Assembly (NCBI GenBank): GCA_963682005.1
Contig: OY820914.1
Coordinates: 2,790,001 to 2,854,000, forward strand
Length of the DNA: 64,000 nucleotides
Direction: 5' to 3'
Origin: CAIYUC01 sp963682005
GTDB lineage: Bacteria > Bacteroidota > Bacteroidia > Bacteroidales > FEN-979
The notes beneath the pieces are model-generated. The model made no database searches, had not been told where the DNA came from, and was given only the letters and a program-made list of their open reading frames with translations. Below are positions 46,385 to 55,563 of this stretch, piece after piece; positions within the stretch are counted from its first letter, which is position 1, and each line of letters opens with the position of its first letter. Both the position numbers and the translations under genes were made by a program.

Positions 46385-47314
46385 TTAATGAATTTTATAG
46401 GATATTCCGACACCGATGTTTTCCTTGAACTGGGTCCGTGGTCCTGTTTTGCCGTGAATATCGGTGATCTGAACCTTGTCATCATAAATTATGGAGGCAG
46501 AAACGGAAGTTGCCAGCCACTTGTTTACTTTCAGCGTTAAAAGCATATTCCAGTTGACATTGATATTGCCAAAATTTTCCAGGTAATTTGTGAAAAGGTC
46601 AAGGGTCGAATTAATGTTGATATTCTTTGCCAGGTCTTTGTTCAGGGCAGCCCTGATGTATGGCCCGAATTGTCCCAGGATCTTATTTCCTCTTTCCACG
46701 CCAAAGGCACCTGAATCGGAAAGCTGTTTGTCAAGCACAAAGGTAAAACGTCCTGAAGCCGGAGAAAGGAAAACATTGAAGGATTTCGCAGGGATCCAGG
46801 TGAAACCGAGACCGGCGATCAGGTAACCAGGAGCCATGAATTTTGAAATGACCGTACTGTCGTCAGGATAATTGTACCCATATGAAAATTGGGTTTTGAA
46901 ATTTGCGAGTACACTCAGATCCCAATGTTTCGCTATTCCATATCCATATGTCGAAGTAAATTCAATGCGGTCATCCGTCTTCCGGTTTTGTTTGTCACTG
47001 CTACCCGGGGCCTGGATCTGAAATCCATAGGCAAGGTCCAGCGTATTCATCCATGAATGTCTCTTTTTCTTATAGTTGGCCTGGAAATTCACGAATGCTG
47101 CAAATCCGAGTGAACTCTGGCCGCCGGCTGCCCAGTTGACAAGATAGGCCTGGTTGAAGTTCAGTGACCCGAACCCGCTGAGGGTCCAGGGTTTTACCGT
47201 GTCGGGAACGGCTTCGATGTGTTTCGCATTTCTGGCTATTTTATTGATGGTGTCCTGCGCCACTACTGAAGCGGACAAAGTCACTATAAACAAGAGTAAA
47301 CAAATCTTTTTCAT
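46385..47314 (-). CDS. DUF3078 outer-membrane protein
   Basis: The 309-residue product has a signal peptide (KICLLLFIVTLSASVVAQ). It has the DUF3078 patterns GSLNFNQAYLVNWAAGGQSSLGF, KKKRHSWMNTLDLAYGFQ and a barrel ending in GVGISYKIH. The family is almost confined to Bacteroidota and predicted to be an outer-membrane beta-barrel of unknown function. Length is typical. Confidence 0.85.
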   Translation of the reverse strand: MKKICLLLFIVTLSASVVAQDTINKIARNAKHIEAVPDTVKPWTLSGFGSLNFNQAYLVNWAAGGQSSLGFAAFVNFQANYKKKRHSWMNTLDLAYGFQIQAPGSSDKQNRKTDDRIEFTSTYGYGIAKHWDLSVLANFKTQFSYGYNYPDDSTVISKFMAPGYLIAGLGFTWIPAKSFNVFLSPASGRFTFVLDKQLSDSGAFGVERGNKILGQFGPYIRAALNKDLAKNININSTLDLFTNYLENFGNINVNWNMLLTLKVNKWLATSVSASIIYDDKVQITDIHGKTGPRTQFKENIGVGISYKIH

Positions 47315-47332
47315 AAGATATCTGTTTTATTT

Positions 47333-47374
47333 GAATTTCGAATATTGAGCAAAGAATTTTGAATATTGAACGAT
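47333..47374 (-). repeat. Heptamer array, GAATATT/GAATTTT, 6 units
   Basis: GAATTTC, GAATATT, GAGCAAA, GAATTTT, GAATATT and GAACGAT keep 7-bp register upstream of the DUF3078 gene. Confidence 0.65.
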
Positions 47375-47428
47375 AATATTATGATGATGAATCTCCTTGA
47401 CGTATTTACATTGTCACTAAACCAGGCT

Positions 47429-47492
47429 GTCACTTTGTTACTCTGTTACTCTGTTACTTTGTGACCCTGTGACCTTGTGACCCTGTCACTTT
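47429..47492 (-). repeat. Octamer array, GTTACTTT/GTGACCCT, 8 units, crossing the mscL stop codon
   Basis: Eight contiguous 8-bp units of pattern GTnACnnT (GTCACTTT, GTTACTCT, GTGACCCT and relatives) run without slip. The last unit contains the mscL stop codon (47486-47488). Their reverse complements (AAAGTGAC, AAGGTCAC) are the words of the arrays at 60818 and 63056. Confidence 0.95.
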
Positions 47493-47902
47493 TTAAGCAA
47501 ATCCCTGATCTCCGTGAGCAATTCCTGGTCTTTTGTCGGAGGTGCAGGAGCAGGCTCTGCTTCCTTCTTTTTGCTGATGGTCGAAACTCCTTTTACAATC
47601 ATAAAGACAGAAAAGGCAATGATCGCGAAATCGACCAGTGTCTGGATAAAACTCCCGATTTTCAGGGTTACGGCAGCGTGTATCACTTTCCCGGTTGAAG
47701 CATCTGTAACGGCATCCTTCATTGTTACCTGGATATCGGTAAAATTGATACCTCCCAGCAGGAGCCCGATCGGGGGCATAATAAGGTCGCTGACCAGAGA
47801 AGCGACGATCTTGCCAAAAGCAGCGCCGATGATGATACCGACTGCAAGGTCGATCATGTTCCCGCGCATCGCAAATGCTTTGAATTCGGATATGATTTTC
47901 AT
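47486..47902 (-). CDS. mscL: Large-conductance mechanosensitive channel MscL
   Basis: The 138-residue protein starts MKIISEFKAFAMRGNMIDLAVGIIIG, the highly conserved N-terminal amphipathic helix and pore helix TM1. TM2 is FAIIAFSVFMIVKGVSTI, and the cytoplasmic C-terminal helix ends LLTEIRDLLKK. It opens on membrane tension to release solutes during osmotic down-shock. Its last lysine codon and stop fall inside the octamer array. Confidence 0.97.
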   Translation of the reverse strand: MKIISEFKAFAMRGNMIDLAVGIIIGAAFGKIVASLVSDLIMPPIGLLLGGINFTDIQVTMKDAVTDASTGKVIHAAVTLKIGSFIQTLVDFAIIAFSVFMIVKGVSTISKKKEAEPAPAPPTKDQELLTEIRDLLKK

Positions 47903-47984
47903 GGGGTTACAATTTGTTTAACGATTTATTTTATAATTCAGACCAATACCGGCCAGCATGAAACCGGTATCATGCTCCCCGGGG

Positions 47985-48575
47985 TTATTTTGACTTTGTT
48001 TCGGCAGGCTTTGTCTCCTTTGGTTTTTTATCCTGGGTCTTTGTTTCCGTTCCTTTGACCGCCTTCCCTTTATCATCAGTTGTTTTCACGGATGCATTTT
48101 TACTTTTGCCGGTTTTTTCTTCTTTCGGTACATCAATGGCTTTTTTACTCAGGAATTCACCTTCCGGAGTGTAAATAATTTCCAATGATTCATTGCCTTT
48201 CTTAATAATGAGGTGGTAAAGGATCCTTTTTTCGGCATTTTCAACCTTCATGATTGAACTGATAATGGCATCAGGTAATTCTTTGCGGATTGATTCTTTC
48301 ACCGGCTTAGGGAGATCTGCCGCCCGAATTGCAGCATCTTTTTCAATAAATGTTCCTTCTTTGTCGTATATAACTGAGTATCTCGTTTCATCAACAGTAA
48401 ATCCAACAACATAGTTTCCTTTGTCCTTGGTCCATGATTCTTTTACAACCTTTGGATATTGAGTGGAAAAGAATTTTCTGACCTGAGCAGGGACATCAGA
48501 CGGGTCAAGATTTTGCGAAATTCCGGTAAAACAGAGAAATGAGCCAAGAATTCCCAGGAGCAAAATTTTCTTCAT
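47985..48575 (-). CDS. Secreted PepSY-like domain protein with Lys/Thr-rich tail
   Basis: I use the second ATG (48575, MKKILLLGILGSFLCF); the first is at 48581. After the signal peptide, two PepSY-like repeats (about 22-85 and 86-150: VRKFFSTQYPKVVKESWTKDKGNYVVGF and VKESIRKELPDAIISSIMKVEN) form the predicted domain. The last 45 residues are a low-complexity tail of Lys, Thr, Glu and Pro. The protein is probably periplasmic. Function unknown. A -7 box lies 44 bp upstream. Confidence 0.7.
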   Translation of the reverse strand: MKKILLLGILGSFLCFTGISQNLDPSDVPAQVRKFFSTQYPKVVKESWTKDKGNYVVGFTVDETRYSVIYDKEGTFIEKDAAIRAADLPKPVKESIRKELPDAIISSIMKVENAEKRILYHLIIKKGNESLEIIYTPEGEFLSKKAIDVPKEEKTGKSKNASVKTTDDKGKAVKGTETKTQDKKPKETKPAETKSK

Positions 48576-48618
48576 GCACATGAATGTTAATTTAGAATTG
48601 GATTTAATTTTTGATGAG

Positions 48619-48626
48619 CAAAGATA
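48619..48626 (-). promoter_or_regulatory. Promoter -7 box (TATCTTTG) of the PepSY-like gene
   Basis: On the minus strand TATCTTTG is an exact TAnnTTTG match, 44 bp upstream of ATG 48575. No TTTG -33 element stands out. Confidence 0.42.
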
Positions 48627-48785
48627 AATAATTGTGGGATTATTTTACCAGCCCTGTTATCTTTTTGGATAGATGCAGCGAAGGAGACCCCGTCATCGAA
48701 AGAATACCGGCCATATGTTTCAGACTTCGGGTCACGTCATTCCTTGAAATGATTGCCTGGCGGCAAACAGTTGGGAATCATGTAT

Positions 48786-48827
48786 CCTCCAACCTCCATT
48801 CTCTATCTTCTATTTTCTGTCCTCAGT
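48786..48827 (-). repeat. Heptamer array, CCTCCAA/CTTCTAT, 6 units
   Basis: Six 7-bp units (CCTCCAA, CCTCCAT, TCTCTAT, CTTCTAT, TTTCTGT, CCTCAGT) keep register. The reverse complements ATAGAAG and ATAGAGA belong to the GAAGATA/AGGATAG words found elsewhere. Confidence 0.7.
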
Positions 48828-48884
48828 TAACAAAACCAGAATGAAATATTTGAAGAAAACGGTTTTAAAAGGCAATTATATAGA

Positions 48885-48892
48885 TATATTTG
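48885..48892 (+). promoter_or_regulatory. Promoter -7 box (TATATTTG) of the type IX protein at 48930
   Basis: TATATTTG is an exact TAnnTTTG match. A GGTTTT stretch lies about 18 bp upstream in the -33 position. Predicted leader is about 34 nt to the ATG at 48930. Confidence 0.5.
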
Positions 48893-48929
48893 CATATAAT
48901 TTTACCGAATTCTTCAAAAATCTTTCAGG

Positions 48930-49829
48930 ATGATTAAACAAATCGTCATCGTGATAAGTTTCCTGATCCTGGGAATACTGTCTTTTTCACAGGTGATCCC
49001 CAACCAGGGTTTTGAGAATTGGACGAATGCCGGCCCTTACGAAATGCCTGATAATTGGGATAACCTGAATACCACGACTGCTGGTGCTTCAGTTTTTACC
49101 TGTTCACAAGGGACGCCCGGAAATCCCGGCCAGTTCTTTCTTGAACTTACTTCCCGGACAGTGACCGGGATGGGAGTTGTTCCCGGTGTTGCGGTTTGCG
49201 GAATACTCGATCAGACAACACGGCAACCTGTTTCTGGCTATCCAATGGATCAGCGGCCGGAGAAACTTTCAGGCAAATGGCAATATATGATGTATGGGTC
49301 GGACAAAGGATTTATCGATATCTCCATGACTAAATGGAACCCGGTAACTCTTTCAAGGGATGTTGTTGCCAATGGTCATGTGGTTCTTTCCGGAATGGAG
49401 ATGAGCTGGAAAGCTTTTTCAGTGACCCTTAATTACTTAACGGTCAATAATCCTGACAGCTGTATTATCTTCCTGTCTGCCAGCGGGAATGTTCCTGCAA
49501 ACCATGATTACCTTTATGTTGATGACCTGGCTTTTACCGGAAATGTCCCGAATGGTACCGGAAACGACCGTTCTTCCTATGTACCGGTCAGTATCTATCC
49601 TGTCCCGGCGGATGATAACCTGCGACTGATCGTCCCTGAAAGTGTATCAGGGGAACTGTTTATCCAAATATTCAACACGATCGGGCAGCGGGTGATTTCC
49701 CAGCCTGTTGTCATTCCCGTTACATCAATCCGTACCGGCATGCTCCCTAATGGCATCTATTCTTACTCGATCTCCGGCCGGAATAAATCAGTCGTGAATA
49801 CCGGGAAGATCATGGTGCTGCATAAATGA
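48930..49829 (+). CDS. Type IX secreted protein with PCMD-like beta-sandwich
   Basis: The 299-residue product has a signal peptide (IKQIVIVISFLILGILSFSQ). One domain follows starting VIPNQGFENWTNAGPYEMPDNWDNLN and ending NHDYLYVDDLAFTG, the layout of PCMD or DUF4493-associated carbohydrate-related sandwich domains. The C-terminal 85 residues are a type IX tail (VSIYPVPADD, FNTIGQRVI, GKIMVLHK). It is likely a surface-bound glycan-interacting protein. The domain call is from pattern only. Confidence 0.75.
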   Translation: MIKQIVIVISFLILGILSFSQVIPNQGFENWTNAGPYEMPDNWDNLNTTTAGASVFTCSQGTPGNPGQFFLELTSRTVTGMGVVPGVAVCGILDQTTRQPVSGYPMDQRPEKLSGKWQYMMYGSDKGFIDISMTKWNPVTLSRDVVANGHVVLSGMEMSWKAFSVTLNYLTVNNPDSCIIFLSASGNVPANHDYLYVDDLAFTGNVPNGTGNDRSSYVPVSIYPVPADDNLRLIVPESVSGELFIQIFNTIGQRVISQPVVIPVTSIRTGMLPNGIYSYSISGRNKSVVNTGKIMVLHK

Positions 49830-49831
49830 TG

Positions 49832-49908
49832 AAGTCGGAGGTCAGAGGTCAAAAGTCAGAACAATAAGGATTGAGGATAGAGGATAGAGGATAGCGGATA
49901 GAGAATTG
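49832..49908 (+). repeat. Two heptamer arrays: AGGTCAG (4 units) then AGGATAG (6 units)
   Basis: AAGTCGG, AGGTCAG, AGGTCAA and AAGTCAG (49832-49859) are followed after 7 bp by AGGATTG, AGGATAG three times, CGGATAG and AGAATTG (49867-49908). The 7-bp linker keeps both blocks in one register. The array starts 2 bp after the stop codon. Confidence 0.88.
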
Positions 49909-49913
49909 AAAAG

Positions 49914-49936
49914 CCCCTCCCTGTTTTGGGGAGGGG
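49914..49936. terminator. GC-rich hairpin, possible terminator
   Basis: CCCCTCCC (49914-49921) pairs perfectly with GGGAGGGG (49929-49936) around a 7-nt loop. No T-run follows on the plus strand, only GT-rich sequence, so termination is uncertain; it could be a dispersed hairpin. Confidence 0.45.
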
Positions 49937-49958
49937 TTGGGGTGGGGTGGGATAGTTA

Positions 49959-49993
49959 GGCATATAGCTTGAAGCCTGCAGCCTGCAGCTGAA
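49959..49993 (+). repeat. Heptamer array, AGCCTGC/AGCTTGA, 5 units
   Basis: GGCATAT, AGCTTGA, AGCCTGC twice and AGCTGAA keep 7-bp register 37 bp before the aldo/keto reductase start. Same word family as 8695-8729. Confidence 0.78.
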
Positions 49994-50029
49994 AACAATA
50001 AAATCAACAAATTCATAAGGAGCCAATTT

Positions 50030-51058
50030 ATGGAATATAAGCTGTTGGGAAAAACAGGAATCTGGGTTTCCCGTTTATGTCTTGGAACAATGACTTTCGG
50101 CGGAAAGGGTTATTGGGAGCCCATCGGCAAATTGCAGCAAACAGAAGCCGATCATATGATAAAAGCTGCATTTGATGCAGGAATCACATTTTTCGACACG
50201 GCAGACGTTTATGGCGAAGGAGATGCAGAGCGGATCCTTGGCAAGTCATTACAGAACCTGGGTCTTTCAAGGCAGGAGCTTGTGATCGCCACGAAGGTCC
50301 GGGGACGGACCGGCAAGGGAATGAACCAGGTCGGCCTGTCGCGGGGGCATATCATGGATGCTGTAAATGACAGCCTTGAACGACTAAATCTTGACCACAT
50401 CGATCTTTATTATATCCATGGTTTTGATGCGAACACGCCTTTTGAAGAAACGATGCGGGGACTCGAAGATGTTGTAAGATCGGGGAAAGTGAGGTACATC
50501 GGCTGTTCCAACCTTCCTGCCTGGCAGATCATGAAGTGCAACAGCTTTGCTGAGAAACTGGGCTGGACAAGGTTTGACGCCCTCCAGCATTTTTATTCGA
50601 TTGCAGGAAGGGATGTCGAGCGTGAGATCATTCCAATGGCTGAAAGTGAAAACCTTGCTTTGATGCCCTGGAGTCCGCTGGCAGGGGGATTCCTGACGGG
50701 AAAATTCTCAAGGGACACACTGAAATCCGGTGATGATGCCCGAAGAAATACCTTCGATTTTCCCCTTATCAATAAGCAGAAAGCCTTCGGGATCATTGAT
50801 AAAATGAAAGAAATTGCTGAAGACCATGGTGCTACCGTGCCACAGATCGCACTCTCCTGGCTGCTCTGTAAAAAGGCCGTGACGAGTGTAATTATAGGTG
50901 CAAAGCATCCGGAACAACTGCAGGATAACATCAATTCCATAAAGGTAAAACTTACCGGTGAAGAGATCTCAATCCTGGATGATATCAGTGCTCTTACCCT
51001 GGAATACCCGCAGTGGATGATCGAACGGCAGAATGCAGTTCATGCCCGTAAGGACTGA
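50030..51058 (+). CDS. Aldo/keto reductase
   Basis: The 342-residue cytoplasmic protein has the family tetrad in order: FFDTADVYG (Asp, Tyr), VIATKVRGR (Lys) and YYIHGFD (His). NADPH-binding end motifs include SPLAGGFLTGKFSRD and AVTSVIIGAKHPEQLQDN. It is closest to the AKR11/12-like group of general oxidoreductases and reduces aldehydes or ketones with NADPH. The substrate is unknown. It is the gene before the leucine-degradation cluster, separated by 112 bp, and need not belong to it. Confidence 0.92.
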   Translation: MEYKLLGKTGIWVSRLCLGTMTFGGKGYWEPIGKLQQTEADHMIKAAFDAGITFFDTADVYGEGDAERILGKSLQNLGLSRQELVIATKVRGRTGKGMNQVGLSRGHIMDAVNDSLERLNLDHIDLYYIHGFDANTPFEETMRGLEDVVRSGKVRYIGCSNLPAWQIMKCNSFAEKLGWTRFDALQHFYSIAGRDVEREIIPMAESENLALMPWSPLAGGFLTGKFSRDTLKSGDDARRNTFDFPLINKQKAFGIIDKMKEIAEDHGATVPQIALSWLLCKKAVTSVIIGAKHPEQLQDNINSIKVKLTGEEISILDDISALTLEYPQWMIERQNAVHARKD

Positions 51059-51170
51059 TAATCAGTGAGTCATGAAAAAATTGTTAAAATATTATAACAA
51101 AGAGCATACTTAAATAAAAAACTTATATATCTTTATTGATTCATATGTAAAGAATCTTTATTTATAGGGT

Positions 51171-52778
51171 ATGTTCAGGATCGAAAGTAAACTTGACACC
51201 AACAGCGCTGAATTTCTGAAGAACAAGGAGGAGTTCGGGAAAATTCTGACAGAATACAGGAATATACTGGCCACCGTAAAAAGAGGCGGGCCTGAGCAGG
51301 CGGTTAAAAGGCATAAGGAACGCGGCAAACTGCTTGCACGGGAAAGGATAGATATCCTGCTCGATAAGAACACTCCTTTTATCGAACTGTCGCCGATGGC
51401 TGCTTTCGGTATGTACAACAATGAATTCCCTTCGGCTGGGATCATCACCGGGATTGGTGTGATCCATGGAAAAGAAACGATGATCATCGCCAATGATGCC
51501 ACTGTCAAAGGGGGCACTTACGTGAAGGAGACGATCAAGAAGCATGTCAGGGCGCAGGAGGTTGGTAAGGAGAACCGACTCCCGTGTGTTTACCTGGTGG
51601 ATTCAGGCGGTGTATTCCTTCCGGAACAGGCCAATGTATTTCCTGATAAATATGATTTCGGACGATTTTTTTACAACCAGGCCAGGTTGTCTTCGATGGG
51701 AATTCCCCAGATAGCCATCGTGATGGGTTCCTGTACGGCGGGCGGTGCATATGTGCCTGCAATGAGCGATGAAACGATCATCGTTCGAAACCAGGGAACG
51801 ATTTTTATTGGCGGCCCCCCACTCGTTAAAGCAGCGACAGGAGAGGAAGTTACCGCTGAAGAACTGGGTGGTGCTGAAGTTCATACTGCGATTTCAGGTG
51901 TTGCGGATCATATGGCCGAAAATGATGTCCAGGCTATCCAGATATGCCGGAATATCTTTGAATCGATCCGACGGCATGAAAAGCAGGATCTCGATATGGG
52001 CCCGGGCGCCGAGCCGTTTTACGATCCTGAAGAATTGTATGGCATTCTTCCAATCGATCTTAAAAAGATGGTCGATTCCAGGGAGATCATTGCCCGGATC
52101 GTTGACGGAAGCCTGTTTCATGAATTCAAGGAACGATACGCCCCGACACTGGTAACCGGGTTTGCACATGTCATGGGCTATCCGGTCGGGATCCTTGCCA
52201 ATAACGGGGTTCTTTTCTCCGAAACAGCATTGAAAGGGGCCCATTTTATCCAGTTGTGCACGTCCCGGAAGATCCCCATACTTTTCCTTCAGAATATTAC
52301 CGGATTTATTGTAGGCAAGCAATATGAACACGGCGGAATTGCCCGCGACGGGGCAAAATTCGTTCATGCCGTGGCCAATGCCGATGTCCCGAAATTCACC
52401 ATCGTTTTCGGGGGTTCTTTTGGCGCCGGAAACTATGCTATGGCAGGAAGGGCCTATGAACCACGGTTCCTGTTCATGTATCCGAATTCGAAAATCTCAG
52501 TCATGGGAGGGGAACAGGCAGCCGGTGTGCTGGTAACTGTAAAAGAAGATCAGTTGAAGGCCGCTGGAAAATCAATGTCCGAAGATGAAAAGGAACATTT
52601 GAAGGCGGTCATCCTTAAGAAATACGAAGAAGAGGGATCTGCTTATTTCAGCACATCGAGGCTCTGGGACGATGGGATCATCGATCCCGTGGATACCCGT
52701 AAGATTTTGGCATTATCCATTGCCATTTCACAGAATAAATTTTATGAAAAAACCAATTTCGGAGTTTTCCGGATGTAA
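51171..52778 (+). CDS. mccB: Methylcrotonyl-CoA carboxylase beta (carboxyltransferase) subunit
   Basis: The 535-residue protein has the length and N-terminus (about 45 residues before the conserved ERGKLLARERIDILLD) of MCC beta rather than of propionyl-CoA carboxylase. Acyl-CoA site motifs include GSCTAGGAYVPAMSDE and GGAEVHTAISGVADH. The carboxybiotin site is in GIARDGAKFVHAVANA and GGSFGAGNYAMAGRAYEPRF. It transfers CO2 from biotin to 3-methylcrotonyl-CoA in leucine breakdown. It opens the cluster; the hydratase begins 5 bp downstream and the biotin subunit follows. Confidence 0.93.
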   Translation: MFRIESKLDTNSAEFLKNKEEFGKILTEYRNILATVKRGGPEQAVKRHKERGKLLARERIDILLDKNTPFIELSPMAAFGMYNNEFPSAGIITGIGVIHGKETMIIANDATVKGGTYVKETIKKHVRAQEVGKENRLPCVYLVDSGGVFLPEQANVFPDKYDFGRFFYNQARLSSMGIPQIAIVMGSCTAGGAYVPAMSDETIIVRNQGTIFIGGPPLVKAATGEEVTAEELGGAEVHTAISGVADHMAENDVQAIQICRNIFESIRRHEKQDLDMGPGAEPFYDPEELYGILPIDLKKMVDSREIIARIVDGSLFHEFKERYAPTLVTGFAHVMGYPVGILANNGVLFSETALKGAHFIQLCTSRKIPILFLQNITGFIVGKQYEHGGIARDGAKFVHAVANADVPKFTIVFGGSFGAGNYAMAGRAYEPRFLFMYPNSKISVMGGEQAAGVLVTVKEDQLKAAGKSMSEDEKEHLKAVILKKYEEEGSAYFSTSRLWDDGIIDPVDTRKILALSIAISQNKFYEKTNFGVFRM

Positions 52779-52783
52779 AGAAT

Positions 52784-53569
52784 ATGAAAGATTATCAAAC
52801 GATCGAGATCGAAATCATGAACCGTGTGGCTACGCTTTGGCTGAACAGGCCGGATGTGCACAACGCATTCAACCGGACCATGCTCACTGAACTCACCGAA
52901 GCTGTTGGCGAACTGAATGAAAGCAAAGTGCTTTGTGTGATCCTGCGGGGAAGGGGAAAATCATTCTGCGCCGGTGTCGACCTGCACTGGATGAAAGATG
53001 TATCGAAAAACAGCTATGATGAAAATTACAATGAAAGCCTGCTGCTTTCCGAATGTTTCTATGCACTCTATACCTGCAGGAAACCAACCATTGCTGTAGT
53101 CCATGGCGTCGCACTCGGCGGGGCGAACGGACTTCTTTCAGCCTGTGACCTGGCCTACTGCACCGATGATGCAGTCTTTTCGTTGAGCGAGGTTAAGATA
53201 GGGATCGTTCCTGCCTGCATATCCCCCTATGTGATCAAGCGTGTAGGCGAATACGGATCACGGGAGTTAATGCTCACGGGGAGAAGGATCAACGGCAAAG
53301 AAGCCGAGGGTTTCAGGCTTGTCAACAAATCATTGTCCCCTGATCAGCTTGATCAGTACCTGGATTCGCTCATCGCACTTCTGCGTACAAGCGGTCCTGA
53401 AGCAATGAGTCATTGCAAAAACCTGATCCATGAAGTATCGAACAACCTTACACTGGCGGAAGCCTATGATTTTACAGCCAGGATCATCGCCGATATCAGG
53501 GCTTCTGAAGAAGGCCAGGAAGGGATGAATGCATTTTTGGAAAAACGGAAACCGAAATGGGTGGAATGA
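52784..53569 (+). CDS. Enoyl-CoA hydratase family, likely methylglutaconyl-CoA hydratase
   Basis: This 261-residue crotonase-fold protein shows RGRGKSFCAGVDLHWM (first oxyanion loop, residues 57-72) and GVALGGANGLLSACDLAYCTDD (second loop). SEVKIGIVPACISPYVIKRVG is the region of the catalytic acidic residue and is typical of methylglutaconyl-CoA hydratases (LiuC). It hydrates 3-methylglutaconyl-CoA to HMG-CoA. The gene lies between the two carboxylase subunit genes, and its last four bases overlap the next start (ATGA at 53566), indicating translational coupling. Confidence 0.9.
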   Translation: MKDYQTIEIEIMNRVATLWLNRPDVHNAFNRTMLTELTEAVGELNESKVLCVILRGRGKSFCAGVDLHWMKDVSKNSYDENYNESLLLSECFYALYTCRKPTIAVVHGVALGGANGLLSACDLAYCTDDAVFSLSEVKIGIVPACISPYVIKRVGEYGSRELMLTGRRINGKEAEGFRLVNKSLSPDQLDQYLDSLIALLRTSGPEAMSHCKNLIHEVSNNLTLAEAYDFTARIIADIRASEEGQEGMNAFLEKRKPKWVE

Positions 53570-55563
53570 TCAAAAAGATACTGGTTGCAAACCGCGGGGA
53601 AATCGCAGTCAGGATAATACGGACGGCCAGGAAACTTGGTATCAGGACCGTGGCAGTCTATTCAAAAGTCGATTACGATTCGCTTCATGTTTCTTTTGCA
53701 GATGAAGCCTATTGCATCGGTGATGTGGAACTGAGCGACACCTACCTCAATATCGGGAAGATCATCGGGGTTGCAATAAAAACCTGTTGTGATGCGATAC
53801 ACCCGGGTTATGGCTTCCTGGCCGAGAACCCGCTTTTCGTTGAAGCCGTCAGCAATGCGGGGATAACCTTCATCGGGCCTTCAGCGGATGCGATGCGCCG
53901 GATGGGCAACAAAATTGAAGCAAGGGCATTCGTCGGGAAAATCGGTGTTCCTGTTACTGCAGGACTTACGGGAAGCAAAAAAGAGCTTCTGAAGGTGAAG
54001 GAGAAGCTGTCGTTCCCGGTCTTGCTTAAGGCGGCTGCAGGCGGCGGAGGAAAAGGAATGCGCATCGTTTATGATGAAAAAGAGCTCGAAGAAGCCATCG
54101 AATCCACCAGCAGGCAGGCCAAAGCTTATTTCGGAGATGAAACGGTATACATCGAAAAATACCTTGAAGATCCGCGTCACATCGAATTTCAGATCCTGGG
54201 CGACAACAATGGGAACGTGATCCATCTGTTTGAACGTGAATGTTCAATTCAGCGTCGTTACCAGAAGATCATCGAAGAATCGCCATCGCCGACACTGACG
54301 CCTGAATTGCGTGAAAAAATGGGCGAAGCCGCCAGGAAGATCGGAATGGAGATCGGCTATACAAATGCCGGGACCATCGAATTCCTCGTCGATAAAGAGC
54401 TGAACTTTTATTTCCTCGAGATGAATACCAGGATCCAGGTTGAACACCCTGTGACAGAAATGGTGCTCGGGATAGACATTGTTGAAGAACAGATCCATAT
54501 TGCCTCCGGCCATGAATTGCGATTTCGGCAGGAAGACATCATTCAGCGGGGACATGCAATCGAATGCCGTATCTATGCCGAAGATCCGACGAATGATTTC
54601 CGGCCTTCCCCCGGGATCATGACACTCTATTCAGAACCTGAGGTTACTGAAAGTATCAGGATTGACAAGGGAATAACTGCAACAACAGAGATCAAAAGCT
54701 CCTTTGACCCGATGATCTGCAAACTGATCACCTGGGGAAAAGAACGCACTGAAGCATCACAGATCATGGTCAATGCCTTGAATCATTATGTAATCCATGG
54801 CATCCGGACCAATATCGAATACCTTGTCAATCTCCTGCAAACAGAAGCCTTCCAGGAAAACAGGATATCTACCGGTTTCTGCGATAAACACACACCTGAG
54901 ATCATTTCAGAGATCATCCGGGAGAAACTGGAGGTTGACATTTCCATGCCGGTGATCAGCTACCTGCTCTTCGACCTACTGACCAGGCCGGGAAATTCCG
55001 GATCAGGAACAGGGAATATATGGGAACGAACAGGTTACTGGCGAAACCAGATGATCATTAAAATACGTGCAGAAGAGAAGGATGTTGAGGTTTCTGTCAA
55101 CAAAATCGGGGACCATTGCATTGAATTTGTGATTGATAGGAAACTGATACCGGTTTGCAGGGTGAACATTGATCATCATAAGATCAGGTTCAACATTGAA
55201 AATGATTTTTTCACGGCTTATATTTCCACCGACAAAGAAAATAATGCATTTGTAACATTTAACGGTCACATATATACCTTGAAACGGCTTGATATCCTTA
55301 CGGAAACTGAATTTGCCTCCAGGTTCGAGTCGGCTTCCGCGAACAATGATCATGTGACCTCACCCATGCCGGGGAAAGTGATCAAAATAACCGTTAATAA
55401 AGGAGATGCTGTTAAAAAGGGAGATCTGCTCCTGATCGTGGAAGCCATGAAGATGGAGAACAAGATCACCGCACCACGTGATGGTGTGATTGACCAGGTA
55501 AATGTTTCAGTGAACGAAAGAGTGGAGGTGAGGTCTGCACTGGTGACGCTGGAAAAGCAGTGA
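53566..55563 (+). CDS. mccA: Methylcrotonyl-CoA carboxylase alpha (biotin carboxylase and carrier) subunit
   Basis: I choose the ATG at 53566 because it overlaps the hydratase stop as ATGA; ATG 53557 is an alternative. The 665-residue protein has the biotin carboxylase N domain (KKILVANRGEIAVRIIRTARKLG), the ATP-grasp loop AAAGGGGKGMR (about 160-170), and EMNTRIQVEHPVTEMV for Mg/bicarbonate binding. A spacer domain (about 450-590) and the carboxyl carrier domain with biotinylation motif EAMKMENK near residue 631 complete it. Neighbours define it as MCC alpha; propionyl-CoA carboxylase alpha would be the alternative. Confidence 0.92.
   Translation: MIKKILVANRGEIAVRIIRTARKLGIRTVAVYSKVDYDSLHVSFADEAYCIGDVELSDTYLNIGKIIGVAIKTCCDAIHPGYGFLAENPLFVEAVSNAGITFIGPSADAMRRMGNKIEARAFVGKIGVPVTAGLTGSKKELLKVKEKLSFPVLLKAAAGGGGKGMRIVYDEKELEEAIESTSRQAKAYFGDETVYIEKYLEDPRHIEFQILGDNNGNVIHLFERECSIQRRYQKIIEESPSPTLTPELREKMGEAARKIGMEIGYTNAGTIEFLVDKELNFYFLEMNTRIQVEHPVTEMVLGIDIVEEQIHIASGHELRFRQEDIIQRGHAIECRIYAEDPTNDFRPSPGIMTLYSEPEVTESIRIDKGITATTEIKSSFDPMICKLITWGKERTEASQIMVNALNHYVIHGIRTNIEYLVNLLQTEAFQENRISTGFCDKHTPEIISEIIREKLEVDISMPVISYLLFDLLTRPGNSGSGTGNIWERTGYWRNQMIIKIRAEEKDVEVSVNKIGDHCIEFVIDRKLIPVCRVNIDHHKIRFNIENDFFTAYISTDKENNAFVTFNGHIYTLKRLDILTETEFASRFESASANNDHVTSPMPGKVIKITVNKGDAVKKGDLLLIVEAMKMENKITAPRDGVIDQVNVSVNERVEVRSALVTLEKQ

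Larger units (their letters stand above)
48582..48929. other. 348-bp divergent spacer, no gene
   Basis: Between the PepSY-like gene and the next plus-strand gene I find two -7 boxes facing outward (48619 and 48885) and one heptamer array (48786). A 70-codon plus-strand frame at 48632 has no family resemblance or credible start and is not called. Confidence 0.6.

Noticed and set aside
48632..48844. 70-codon plus-strand frame in the divergent spacer
   Set aside because: No recognisable domain, cysteine/proline-rich random composition, and it runs into a heptamer array.
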